Origin: Brevibacillus reuszeri
Lineage (GTDB): Bacteria; Bacillota; Bacilli; Brevibacillales; Brevibacillaceae
Length of the DNA: 64,000 bases
Direction: 5' to 3'
Assembly (NCBI RefSeq): GCF_001187725.1
Contig: NZ_LGIQ01000011.1
Location: 248,001-312,000, forward strand
The translations under genes were made by a program, and so were the position numbers. Shown in pieces: positions 50,562-58,707 of the stretch (its first letter is position 1; each line of letters begins with the position of its first letter). The notes below the pieces were generated by a model. That model saw only the letters and a program-made list of their open reading frames with translations, made no database searches and was not told the origin of the DNA.

Positions 50562-51743
50562 CTATTTGCCTACCACTCCCAGCAGCTGCTCCATGCCATT
50601 TTCAATGGTAGGGACTTCACTCGCTACGCGGACATTTCCCATATCCTTCAACCCGTGTCCAGTCAAGACAACGACCACGGAATCATTTTCAGAAATTCGA
50701 TGTTCCTCCAAGCTTTTCATCAATCCTGCTATGCCTGCTGCGGCAGATGGCTCTACAAATACCCCTTCTTCCTCAGCTAGCAGGATTTGCGCCTCCAGGA
50801 TTCGGGCGTCAGATACATCTAACACAAATCCGTTTGACTGATTCACGATCTGTAGCGTGTACGTTCCATCCTTTTCATAACCAACCAAACCGTCAGCGAT
50901 CCCGCCCGCAATCGTTTGCGGGTTAGGCTCTGAACGAACAACTGACTCCCCTAATGTAAATGCAGTTGCAATCGGATTATTGCCTGTTGCCTGGATTCCT
51001 GCCATTCTGGGAAGCTTTGTCCCCTCATGGAAATGGCGGGCTTCCTCATACCCTCTGTATATTCCAATCAAAAGTGGCCCCGCGCCGATAGGGACATAGA
51101 TCACGTCAGGAACAAACCCCTTCATCTGTTCATACAGCTCATGGGCCACAGCCTTATTTCCTTCTACCGTGTATGGATTCAAAAGCGTCGTCGTCAAATT
51201 AAAAATGTTCTGACTCTCACCAAGCTGCTTCGCCAGTGAAAAACAGTTGCTGTACGGTCCCTTGACGCGAATCACCTTGGCACCGTAAGCCAGTGTTTGT
51301 CTCACCTTTTCTATGGGTGTCGACTCTGGAACGAGAATAATGGCCTCAAGCCCTGCACGCGCAGCATACGCGGATACTGAAGCGGCTCCATTTCCGCTTG
51401 AAGCAGCAATGACTTTTTGAAAACCAAATTCAACCGCTTTGGAAATCCCGATGGCTACAGGGCGATCCTTGAACGAGCCCGTAGGATTCATGAATTCACA
51501 CTTGAGCAGCAGCTCTTTGATCCCGAGTCTTTTTGCCAGTCTCGGTGCAGAGAGCAGGCTTGTCTCGCCTTCCCCCAGATGAATCCGATCTTGCTTTGAA
51601 ATTGGCAGCAAAGCCCGTGGGTCATCTGCTTGCGTCCTGTCATAGACGACTTCCAGAAGCCCTGTACACGCTGCACATTCATACAGGGGTTCAAGTGAAT
51701 AGGTGGCTTGGCAAAATACACATTTCAACCCGGTTGCATGCAT
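50562..51743 (-). CDS. Threonine-synthase-like PLP enzyme
   Basis: 393-residue fold-type II enzyme. It starts with a zinc-ribbon-like C-x2-C (KCVFC) and C-x2-C (ECAAC) pair, then GEGETSLLSAPRLAKRLGI. The PLP lysine lies in MNPTGSFKDRPVAIG, and ASSGNGAASVSAYAARAGL binds the phosphate; these are threonine synthase signatures. No homoserine pathway genes adjoin it. In this operon it may instead carry out an alpha,beta-elimination of a hydroxy amino acid, a reaction known for this fold (serine/threonine or diaminopropionate lyases). Substrate assignment is an inference. Confidence 0.8.
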   Translation of the reverse strand: MHATGLKCVFCQATYSLEPLYECAACTGLLEVVYDRTQADDPRALLPISKQDRIHLGEGETSLLSAPRLAKRLGIKELLLKCEFMNPTGSFKDRPVAIGISKAVEFGFQKVIAASSGNGAASVSAYAARAGLEAIILVPESTPIEKVRQTLAYGAKVIRVKGPYSNCFSLAKQLGESQNIFNLTTTLLNPYTVEGNKAVAHELYEQMKGFVPDVIYVPIGAGPLLIGIYRGYEEARHFHEGTKLPRMAGIQATGNNPIATAFTLGESVVRSEPNPQTIAGGIADGLVGYEKDGTYTLQIVNQSNGFVLDVSDARILEAQILLAEEEGVFVEPSAAAGIAGLMKSLEEHRISENDSVVVVLTGHGLKDMGNVRVASEVPTIENGMEQLLGVVGK

Positions 51744-51764
51744 GTTGGCACCCCCTGCCCGCCT

Positions 51765-52490
51765 TTAAATCACCTTGCGCAAGAAGGCTTGCGTCCGCTC
51801 ATTTTTAGGTGCACGGAAGATCTCTTCCGGATTGCCTTCTTCAACAATGTAGCCCTGGTCCATAAAGATAACCCGGTCTGCTACCTCGCGAGCAAAACCC
51901 ATCTCATGCGTTACGACTACCATCGTCATACCTTCCTGGGCCAGATCCTTCATCACATTCAGCACCTCTCCGACCAGCTCAGGGTCCAATGCGGAGGTCG
52001 GCTCGTCAAACAAGATGATTTTCGGATTCATCGCCAGTGCACGCGCGATCGCTACACGCTGCATTTGACCGCCAGACAGATTGCCAGGATAGGAGTCAGC
52101 CTTTTCTTTAAGCCCTACCTTTGCCAACAGTTCCAGAGCTTTGGCTCGCGCTGCCTCTTTTGACTCATGCTTGACAATGACGGGTGCCAGCATGACATTC
52201 TCCAGCGCTGTTTTGTGAGGAAAGAGATTAAATTGCTGAAATACCATCCCTACCTCAGTCCGCACCAGATTGATATTTGTTTTCGCATGGGTGATGTCAT
52301 GCTCACCGATCAGAACTTGCCCGCTCGTAATTTGCTCCAACAAATTCAGGCATCTCAGAAAGGTACTTTTTCCCGAACCGGAGGGACCGATGACGCAAAC
52401 AACCTCTCCCTCTTTGATCTCGCAATCGATTCCTTTCAAAACCTCCAGCTTTCCGTAGCTTTTATGCAAATCCTTCACTTGTATGTTCAT
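51765..52490 (-). CDS. Polar amino-acid ABC transporter ATPase
   Basis: 241-residue GlnQ-type ATPase: Walker A GPSGSGKST, Q-loop MVFQQFNLFPHKTALEN, signature LSGGQMQRVAIARAL, Walker B IILFDEPTSALDP and H-loop VVVTHEMGFA. The motifs are those of polar amino-acid importers. GGGAG precedes the ATG. It forms a complete system with the two permeases and binding protein upstream. An inverted repeat (ACTAGCC/GGCTAGT) in the 53-bp gap before it may be a processing or attenuating hairpin. Confidence 0.92.
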   Translation of the reverse strand: MNIQVKDLHKSYGKLEVLKGIDCEIKEGEVVCVIGPSGSGKSTFLRCLNLLEQITSGQVLIGEHDITHAKTNINLVRTEVGMVFQQFNLFPHKTALENVMLAPVIVKHESKEAARAKALELLAKVGLKEKADSYPGNLSGGQMQRVAIARALAMNPKIILFDEPTSALDPELVGEVLNVMKDLAQEGMTMVVVTHEMGFAREVADRVIFMDQGYIVEEGNPEEIFRAPKNERTQAFLRKVI

Positions 52491-52543
52491 TTGCTATCTC
52501 CCTTCCCTTTACTAGCCTTTTATGCCATGTGACGAGGCTAGTC

Positions 52544-53200
52544 TTACGTTGAGCGCAGAAATCTCTTTTCGTAGTAATAAGACGCCTTGGACAGTCCGAA
52601 GCAGAGTACGAAATACACCGCGGCAACAGCCAGGAAAGAGGCGATCGGGTTAAAGGTCAGGCTGCTGACGACCTTTCCGGCTTTTGTCAGATCAATGTAG
52701 CCGATGATGGAAACCAGCGAGGAGTCCTTGATCAGTGCGATGAAAAATCCTATACCCGGCGGAATGATGAATTTCATGGCTTGTGGGATAATGACATGCC
52801 GGAATTTTTGCAAAGTAGTCATCCCCAAAGCATCTGCCGCTTCGAATTGTCCTTTTGGCACTGATTGAATCCCCCCTCTGACGATTTCGCCCAAATAAGC
52901 GCCTGCGTAAATCGAGAGAGCCATAACCGCGGAAAAGCCTTTGGAAAAGTTGATGCCGATATGGAGCATCGGAAGTGCAAAGTAAATCAAAAAGATAATC
53001 ATCAAAAGGGGAACTCCCCTGACTAATCTGATGTAGAGAGAAGAGAGGAAGTTTGCCAGCTTGTTTTTGGATGCGGCTCCGAGACCGACGATGATCCCGA
53101 TTGCACCACCTATCAGTAATGAGAAGAAGCAAAGCTGGATCGTCAGCCACGCGCCATTTAATAACGGGACGAGATGTATCCAACCAAAATCTTGAGTCAT
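52544..53200 (-). CDS. Amino-acid ABC permease 2
   Basis: 218-residue HisM/GlnP-family permease. After WIHLVPLLNGAWLTIQLCFF come helices and the conserved RGVPLLMIIFLIYFALP; the coupling loop has EIVRGGIQSVPKGQFEAADA, the polar amino-acid permease hallmark. The ATG at 53200 has AAGGGAGG 6 bases upstream; the frame extends upstream only as out-of-register sequence of the other permease. It pairs with the permease at 53214-53867, ending 13 bp before this start. Confidence 0.9.
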   Translation of the reverse strand: MTQDFGWIHLVPLLNGAWLTIQLCFFSLLIGGAIGIIVGLGAASKNKLANFLSSLYIRLVRGVPLLMIIFLIYFALPMLHIGINFSKGFSAVMALSIYAGAYLGEIVRGGIQSVPKGQFEAADALGMTTLQKFRHVIIPQAMKFIIPPGIGFFIALIKDSSLVSIIGYIDLTKAGKVVSSLTFNPIASFLAVAAVYFVLCFGLSKASYYYEKRFLRST

Positions 53201-53213
53201 TGTAATCCTCCCT

Positions 53214-53867
53214 TTACCATTTGAACACTTTTCTTGCCAAGGCGTTGGACAGGTACACAAAGATCGACGAGCATCCATAGTAGAGCACTGTGGCAATCAG
53301 TGTAATTTCCAATGTTCTGGATGTTTGCGTTTCAATATTCATCACTTGATACGTCAGTTCCTCAAGCGAAATGATGGAGGCGACAGAAGAGAACAAGAAC
53401 AGCAAGACTAGTTGGTTAGTCAAAGCCGGAAACGCTGTGCGAAAAGCGGGTGGTAATATGACATGGCGGAAGGTTTGGTTTGCATTCATACCCAGGGCGC
53501 TTCCCGCTTCATAAAGCCCTTTTGGAACACTGCTCAGACCAGCGCGGAATATTTCAGCGGTGTACGCAGCATTGTTAATCGTGATCCCGATCAATGCAGA
53601 CCACAGTGGACTAATATCCAGTCCCAATTGCCCCATTCCGAAGTAAAGCAGGTACAACTGCACGATCAATGGTGTATTGCGAAAAATCTCAATGTACGTG
53701 TTCCCAAAATAGCGAAGGGGAGTGATCTTGCTGGATTTGGCCAAGGCGACAAACAGACCAAGCACCGTACCGGCAAGCATACAGATGACCGTAATCAGCA
53801 AGCTCGTGCCAAGACCACTTATCAGCAAAGGAATGTACGGGATAATATCATGGAAAACCAAATTCAC
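53214..53867 (-). CDS. Amino-acid ABC permease 1
   Basis: 217-residue polar amino-acid permease with a GTG start after AGGTGAT. IFRNTPLIVQLYLLYFGMGQ, AEIFRAGLSSVPKGLYEAGS and ALGMNANQTFRHVILPPAFR are family hallmarks, with the last two in the coupling loop. It forms a heterodimer with the permease at 52544-53200. The two permeases look like an ancient duplication, as usual in this family. Confidence 0.9.
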   Translation of the reverse strand: MNLVFHDIIPYIPLLISGLGTSLLITVICMLAGTVLGLFVALAKSSKITPLRYFGNTYIEIFRNTPLIVQLYLLYFGMGQLGLDISPLWSALIGITINNAAYTAEIFRAGLSSVPKGLYEAGSALGMNANQTFRHVILPPAFRTAFPALTNQLVLLFLFSSVASIISLEELTYQVMNIETQTSRTLEITLIATVLYYGCSSIFVYLSNALARKVFKW

Positions 53868-53896
53868 GAACCAATCACCTCATTCTCAGGGTGATC

Positions 53897-53924
53897 AGAA
53901 CGGGAGAACCATGTCCCCCGTTCC
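53897..53924 (-). other. Intercistronic hairpin after the binding-protein gene
   Basis: GAACGGG (53898-53904) pairs with CCCGTTC (53917-53923) in the gap between the solute-binding protein and the first permease. It has no long U-run. Such hairpins commonly protect or partly terminate the message so that the binding protein is made in excess. Confidence 0.55.
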
Positions 53925-53948
53925 GATTTATATGGGACTGCCAGAGGA

Positions 53949-54770
53949 TTAGTAGGTCAACAGCTTCGGTGCATCTACACCAAATCGATTCTTGTACAAT
54001 TCTGCGCCCTCACCGGAATAGTTCAGGTTGCGGATAAAGTGATTCAGGTAGTTGAGCCATTCCTGATCGCCTTTTTTGACGCCCATCGCAATATAGGAGG
54101 ATTGGAACGGTTGACCAGGCAGCGATTCGAATTCCTGATTCTTTTTCAGCAAATCGAGAATGATTCCATCTTCTTCTACAAAGACATCAACCTTGCCCGT
54201 TTTCAGTGCCAAAAACGCATCTGCTGTGGAATCAAAGCGAACGAGCTGTGCTTCCGGATAGTACTTGCTCAGCGCAATATCACCAGTGGAGCCTTTGGAT
54301 ACAGAAACTTTCTTTCCTTTTACGCCATCCCAGCTGCTGATCGGTTTATTTTTTGGATACATGGGAACCAAGCCAGCTGCGGAATATGGAATGGTAAAGT
54401 TGATTGACTTCGCGCGCTCATTGGTTGGTGTGAATACAGAGATGGCTACATCGACCTTGTCGGATTCAAGCAGTGGAATGCGGTTTACGCCGTCCGTGGT
54501 CACGAATTCAATTTCTGCTCCCAACGACTCTGCGAGCTTGCGAGAAACGTCTGGGTCAAAGCCTTCGTATTCACCAGAAGCGTTCAGTACGCTCCAGCCC
54601 GGGCTGTCAGCATACGTGGCGATACGGATTTTTTTCGAGGCGATGATTTTATCGAGTCGGCTCTGCGTATTTTGCGCAGGTGACGAGCCTGTTTCGGAGC
54701 TGCAAGCAGTAACCAACAGAACGAGCGACATCATGAGAGTCAGTAATGCACTTTTCTTTTTACGAAACAT
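53949..54770 (-). CDS. Amino-acid-binding lipoprotein of ABC transporter
   Basis: 273-residue family 3 solute-binding protein with lipobox LVTAC (Cys23). The mature part starts LDKIIASKKIRIATYADSPG and has YEGFDPDVSRKLAESLGAEI, the ligand-arginine region VDVAISVFTPTNERAKSINF and SKGSTGDIALSKYYPEAQLV, all typical of polar amino-acid binding proteins. The ligand would be a polar amino acid; in this gene context an amino-sugar acid is conceivable. AAGGGGGA precedes the ATG. It is the third gene of the operon. Confidence 0.92.
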   Translation of the reverse strand: MFRKKKSALLTLMMSLVLLVTACSSETGSSPAQNTQSRLDKIIASKKIRIATYADSPGWSVLNASGEYEGFDPDVSRKLAESLGAEIEFVTTDGVNRIPLLESDKVDVAISVFTPTNERAKSINFTIPYSAAGLVPMYPKNKPISSWDGVKGKKVSVSKGSTGDIALSKYYPEAQLVRFDSTADAFLALKTGKVDVFVEEDGIILDLLKKNQEFESLPGQPFQSSYIAMGVKKGDQEWLNYLNHFIRNLNYSGEGAELYKNRFGVDAPKLLTY

Positions 54771-54792
54771 CGTAGAATCCCCCTTGATTTTG

Positions 54793-55950
54793 TTATTGTT
54801 TTCTATGTTTTGTTACAAAATCACAAATCCGTTTCACACCTTCTAACAATTGGGAATCTTCAGTCGCCAGAGAGATGCGAATCATGTGTGCCGTCGTCGA
54901 TCCAAAGGTTGTTCCTGGAGCCACTGCAACTCCGGATTCTTTGACCAAGGCAATCGCCAGATTCTCCTCTTCTGTTTCTATCCCAGAGAGATCGATCATC
55001 ATGTAAAAAGCTCCCTTGGGCTTGTACGCCTTGATGCCAGCTTCCTCCAGTAGCTTGTAAGCGCTGTCACGTCTGGCCTGATAAATCTCGCGCATTTCGT
55101 GAACGAACTCCTGCGTCGAAGAGATGGCCGCTTCCGCAGCTTTTTGCGAGACAGACGATGCACATGAGACGAGCGGCTCCAACACTTTTGCAATAACGGC
55201 CGCAATCTGCTGCGGAGCCACTGCATATCCGACCCTCCAGCCTGTCATTGCGTAGTTTTTGGAGAAGCCGAAGACGCTGATCACTCTGCCCTCTGTGTCA
55301 TAGGACATCGGGGAGATATGCTTGTCCTCGAACACGATCCCGTCGTAGACCTCATCGGAAATGACGTATAGATCATGCTTGGAAGCGAAGGCGAGAAGTT
55401 CTTTGATGTTCTCCTCACTGAGCACGCCGCCTGTAGGATTGCCGGGAGAGTTGATGATAATCGCTTTTGTTTTTGGCGTAACCACCTGCTCCAGCTCAGC
55501 TATATCCGGGACGAAGCCTGAGTCCGGCAAAAGCTTGTAGCGCTTCGGAATCGATTCCTGACTCAAAATGATTTGCTCGTAGTTTGGCCAGCCTGGATCC
55601 GGTATCAAAACCTCTTCTCCGGATTCTACTAGCGACAGGACCGTTGCGACGAGCGCATTTACTGCTCCGGCAGTAACCACAATCTGATCGGTATTTACCT
55701 GTATCTCGTATTGGCGCTTCAGGTGATCCGCGATAGAGCTGCGCAGGCTGATCAAGCCGGCGTTTGCCGTATAGTGGGTAAACCCTTCGTTCATGGCTGT
55801 AAATGCTGCTTCGCGAATGTGAAGTGGTGTGTTTACATTCGGCTCACCCACTTCCAGATGGATGACATCAGGGATCGTTGCTGAGTAGTCCATGATTTGG
55901 CGTATGCCTGAACGTGGCAAGCTGCTTCTCGTTTGGGATAATGCTTTCAT
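54793..55950 (-). CDS. Class I/II pyridoxal-phosphate aminotransferase
   Basis: 385-residue fold-type I aminotransferase like bacterial aspartate aminotransferases of subgroup Ib. The PLP lysine is in VFGFSKNYAMTGWRVGYAV, the Asn/Asp pair in NSPGNPTGG and VISDEVYDGIVF, and the C-terminal Arg binding the carboxylate in MIRISLA. It would transfer an amino group to or from a keto acid in the pathway. GGGGAGG lies before the ATG. It is 22 bp upstream of the binding-protein gene and about 50 bp after the FAH gene. Confidence 0.9.
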   Translation of the reverse strand: MKALSQTRSSLPRSGIRQIMDYSATIPDVIHLEVGEPNVNTPLHIREAAFTAMNEGFTHYTANAGLISLRSSIADHLKRQYEIQVNTDQIVVTAGAVNALVATVLSLVESGEEVLIPDPGWPNYEQIILSQESIPKRYKLLPDSGFVPDIAELEQVVTPKTKAIIINSPGNPTGGVLSEENIKELLAFASKHDLYVISDEVYDGIVFEDKHISPMSYDTEGRVISVFGFSKNYAMTGWRVGYAVAPQQIAAVIAKVLEPLVSCASSVSQKAAEAAISSTQEFVHEMREIYQARRDSAYKLLEEAGIKAYKPKGAFYMMIDLSGIETEEENLAIALVKESGVAVAPGTTFGSTTAHMIRISLATEDSQLLEGVKRICDFVTKHRKQ

Positions 55951-55998
55951 GTTCGCTTGTTCCTCCCCTTGGGATAGAGATTAGAGTGTGCAGGTGAT

Positions 55999-56898
55999 TC
56001 AGGCTTCGTTTTGAAAACGATTCGTCAAGCTTCCAAGCTTTTCGATTTCGATCGTTGCTTCGTCTCCAGCCTGAAGCCAAATCTGCTGCTGTTTTGGATA
56101 ACCCAGAATGACTCCCTCTGGCGTTCCCGTCAAAATGATGTCACCCGGTTCCAACGTCATGTACGAAGAGATATAGCTGACAATTTCGTCACAGGCGAAG
56201 ATCATATCGCCGGTGTTGGAATCTTGTCTCACTTCGCCATTGACGAATGAACGAATCCGCAAATCATTTGGGTTGCCCACTTCATCAGAGGTGACGAGGT
56301 AGGGACCTACCGGACAAAATCCGTCACAGCTTTTGCCAAGCAACCATTGGCTGGTCCGATTTTGCAGGTCTCGAGCAGAAAGGTCATTCGCATTGCAGTA
56401 GCCAAATACGTATTCCAGCGCGCTTTCCTTGGAGACATGCTTCGCTTTTTTCCCGATGACGATAGCGAGCTCCGCCTCGTAATCTACTTGGCTCGCACCT
56501 TTCGGAAGCTGAATCGCTTCGCCATGGGCTGCAATGCTGTTCCCGAACTTGTTGAACAAAACGGGCGATTCGGGAATCGGGAGCTTGGACTCTATCGCAT
56601 GCTTGCGATAATTGAGACCCACACAGATGATTTTTCCCGGCTGCGGAACACATGGCCCGAGCCGCAGGCCGTCTTCCGCAAGCCAAAGCTCGTCATCCTC
56701 TGCATCACCTGCCAGCGCCAATAACCGAGTGAGAGAATCAAGCACCCCTTCAGCGCCCTCTACAATCTGTTCGATCGATTCGGGGATCAGGACGTTTTCG
56801 CTGTATTTTCCCGCTACTCTGGCGATATCCAATACTCCCCGCTCTGTCTTGATCCCTACTCGAAAGCCTTCCTCGGTGTGAAAAGTCAGCAGCTTCAT
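55999..56898 (-). CDS. Fumarylacetoacetate hydrolase (FAH)-family enzyme
   Basis: 299 residues; first gene of the large operon. The C-terminal FAH core has KIICVGLNYRKHAIESKLPI, metal-binding Glu residues in VDYEAELAIVIG, FGYCNANDLSARDLQ and the lid-side DIILTGTPEGVILG. Members hydrolyse or decarboxylate 2,4-diketo or 2-keto-3-deoxy acids; some act on 2,4-diketo-3-deoxy sugar acids. That fits an operon with sugar-acid dehydrogenases. GGGAGG lies 8 bases before the ATG. A well-formed sigma-A promoter lies about 100 bp upstream. Confidence 0.9.
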   Translation of the reverse strand: MKLLTFHTEEGFRVGIKTERGVLDIARVAGKYSENVLIPESIEQIVEGAEGVLDSLTRLLALAGDAEDDELWLAEDGLRLGPCVPQPGKIICVGLNYRKHAIESKLPIPESPVLFNKFGNSIAAHGEAIQLPKGASQVDYEAELAIVIGKKAKHVSKESALEYVFGYCNANDLSARDLQNRTSQWLLGKSCDGFCPVGPYLVTSDEVGNPNDLRIRSFVNGEVRQDSNTGDMIFACDEIVSYISSYMTLEPGDIILTGTPEGVILGYPKQQQIWLQAGDEATIEIEKLGSLTNRFQNEA

Positions 56899-56993
56899 TG
56901 TGTCATCCTCCCACGATGGTCGTTACTGGTAAGCAGGAAATTTGTACCAACTGAAATCTGATATCTGATGCATTAGTTTTATTTTTATGGATC

Positions 56994-57022
56994 ATACTAC
57001 TAGTGAACACTACGCCTGTCAA
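56994..57022 (-). promoter_or_regulatory. Sigma-A promoter of the FAH-to-aldolase operon
   Basis: On the minus strand TTGACA (57017-57022) and TAGTAT (56994-56999) are separated by 17 bp, a near-consensus housekeeping promoter about 95 bp before the FAH start. Direct repeats ATCAGAT-ATCAGAT just downstream may be part of an operator. Confidence 0.7.
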
Positions 57023-57052
57023 TCCATTTTTTTATAATTCCGAACATATTCT

Positions 57053-57517
57053 CTATTCTTTGATTTGAACGATCATTTCGATTTCCACCGGGGTATGAAA
57101 CGGCAGCTCGGACGTCCCTATTGCGGACCTCGCATGTCTTCCCTGTTCCCCAAATACTTCTTCCAGCAATGCAGACGCCCCATTAATCACATAAGGCTGA
57201 TCAGCAAAGCCAGGTGCGCTGTTTACAAAAGCAAGCAGCTTTACAATTCGCTCAATTTTATCCAAATCGCCCAGATGAGCCTTCAGTACAGCAAGCAAAT
57301 TGATCATCGTTTGTCGCGCGGCAAGCTGCCCCTGTTCAATCGTCAGCTCTTGCCCCAATTTCCCTTGAAACATCAGCTTGCCATCGACACGGCAATCGTT
57401 TCCTGATGTATAGACGAGGCTGCCTACTGTTACAGCCGGTACATAAATAGCAGCAACAGGCGGCGGCTCGGGTAGCGTAATGCCCAGCTCTTGTAGGCGC
57501 TGTTCAATTCTTCCCAT
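57053..57517 (-). CDS. RidA-family protein (enamine/imine deaminase)
   Basis: 154 residues. It has the YjgF/RidA core: GSLVYTSGNDCRVDGKLMFQ, QTMINLLAVLKAHLGDLDKI, and the C-terminal HARSAIGTSELPFHTPVEIE with the conserved Arg and a Glu. RidA proteins hydrolyse reactive 2-amino-acrylate-type enamines formed by PLP dehydratases, so its position right after a D-threonine-aldolase-type PLP enzyme makes sense. AAAAGGAAG lies before the ATG at 57517; the longer upstream frame overlaps the PLP gene and is not used. Confidence 0.88.
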   Translation of the reverse strand: MGRIEQRLQELGITLPEPPPVAAIYVPAVTVGSLVYTSGNDCRVDGKLMFQGKLGQELTIEQGQLAARQTMINLLAVLKAHLGDLDKIERIVKLLAFVNSAPGFADQPYVINGASALLEEVFGEQGRHARSAIGTSELPFHTPVEIEMIVQIKE

Positions 57518-57552
57518 GTGCAAACACTTCCTTTTGATTAATGTACATGCTC

Positions 57553-58644
57553 TTAATAGTTGCAGCCACGCGCGTCCACGCGAATCGTATCTACTACCTG
57601 CTGCCCTCTGACCGCAGTGAGTGAATCGTTCAGATTCGGAATGACACACGCATGGTTCGGGATGATTTCAATTCGGTCTCCCACAGAAAAGGAAACGCTT
57701 GCAGGATCAAAATGCAGCATGCCATGCTCTTCATTTAGCACCATGATCTGTACAGATGGATGACCTACTACAATCCCGTATTCTTCATGACCCGGGGCGC
57801 GATCGCTCGTCAAAGTCTTGGAACCGGCATCAATCGACGCTCTCCCAGGAATAGGGACACTGACTACTGTAGCGATCACACGCAGTGCACAGTCCTTCTC
57901 CTCTACAAGCCCGAGCTTTATCGCTGTTACATCATTAAATATATAATTGCCAGCTCGAACCTCAGTGACCCCTCGCAAATCCTCGCATAGTAAAGAGGTT
58001 GGTGTGGACCCGCTACTTATGATCGGCAAGGAAATACCGACTTCCTGCAGCTCGTCTGTGATCCTCTGAATCAGCTCTGACTCCTTTTTGACCATAGACT
58101 GGAGCGCCTCTTTGCCTTTTTCCCGATAGATTTGTCCAAAGTAAGAGAGAATACCTGCGATCCGTATCCCTTCCAGCTCCCGCAGCTCGCATGCGAACGA
58201 AACGAGCTCATCCCCTGGCTGCCTGCCTCCGCGATGCAGGCCTCCATCTACTTCGATCAGGACTTGTACCGGCTTACCGGTTTCCTTGGCAACCTCGGAA
58301 AGTCCTTTTGCCCCCTCCATACTATCAACCACGGTCATGATTTCAACAAGTTGATGGACCCGGGCAAAACGCTGCAGCTTTTCTTTCCCGATGAGTGGAA
58401 AAGCTAGCAAGATGTTGTCTAATCCCGCTGCGGCAAAAACCTCTGCTTCCGAAAGCTTGGCTACTGTGATGCCATGCGCTCCGGCCGCAATCTGCATTCT
58501 CGCTAGCGCAACAGACTTATGTGTTTTCATATGTGGTCGATGCTTGATCCCTTGCTCTGCCAGCCTGCTTGCCATGTTTGCCAGATTCGCTTCTACGATG
58601 TCCAGATCTACGATCACTGCTGGCGTCGTTAGTTGCTCGTACAA
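57553..58644 (-). CDS. D-threonine-aldolase/D-serine-dehydratase-type PLP enzyme
   Basis: About 363 residues, fold-type III (alanine-racemase-like N-terminal barrel). It begins TTPAVIVDLDIVEANLANMA, the PLP lysine lies in HRPHMKTHKSVALARMQI, GGLHRGGRQPGDEL binds the cofactor, and the C-terminal domain ends in IIPNHACVIPNLND (metal-binding His-x-Cys, as in D-threonine aldolase and D-serine dehydratase). It acts on a D-configured beta-hydroxy amino acid. A TTG at 58644 has GGGGGTG 6 bases upstream; a GTG three codons earlier overlaps the site. A LacI-type palindrome lies directly upstream. Confidence 0.85.
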   Translation of the reverse strand: MYEQLTTPAVIVDLDIVEANLANMASRLAEQGIKHRPHMKTHKSVALARMQIAAGAHGITVAKLSEAEVFAAAGLDNILLAFPLIGKEKLQRFARVHQLVEIMTVVDSMEGAKGLSEVAKETGKPVQVLIEVDGGLHRGGRQPGDELVSFACELRELEGIRIAGILSYFGQIYREKGKEALQSMVKKESELIQRITDELQEVGISLPIISSGSTPTSLLCEDLRGVTEVRAGNYIFNDVTAIKLGLVEEKDCALRVIATVVSVPIPGRASIDAGSKTLTSDRAPGHEEYGIVVGHPSVQIMVLNEEHGMLHFDPASVSFSVGDRIEIIPNHACVIPNLNDSLTAVRGQQVVDTIRVDARGCNY

Positions 58645-58663
58645 GTTAGGCACCCCCTTTTTT

Positions 58664-58692
58664 AGTTAATCGTTTTCGTATATCGATTAACT
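58664..58692. promoter_or_regulatory. LacI-type operator O2, between lacI and PLP enzyme gene
   Basis: AGTTAATCG (58664-58672) and CGATTAACT (58684-58692) form a 29-bp palindrome with an 11-bp centre. It matches the operator upstream of the regulator gene (59744-59772) in arm sequence and total length. It sits 20 bp before the PLP enzyme start, in the 64-bp gap after lacI. Confidence 0.8.
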
Positions 58693-58707
58693 AACTTCCA
58701 AAAAAAA

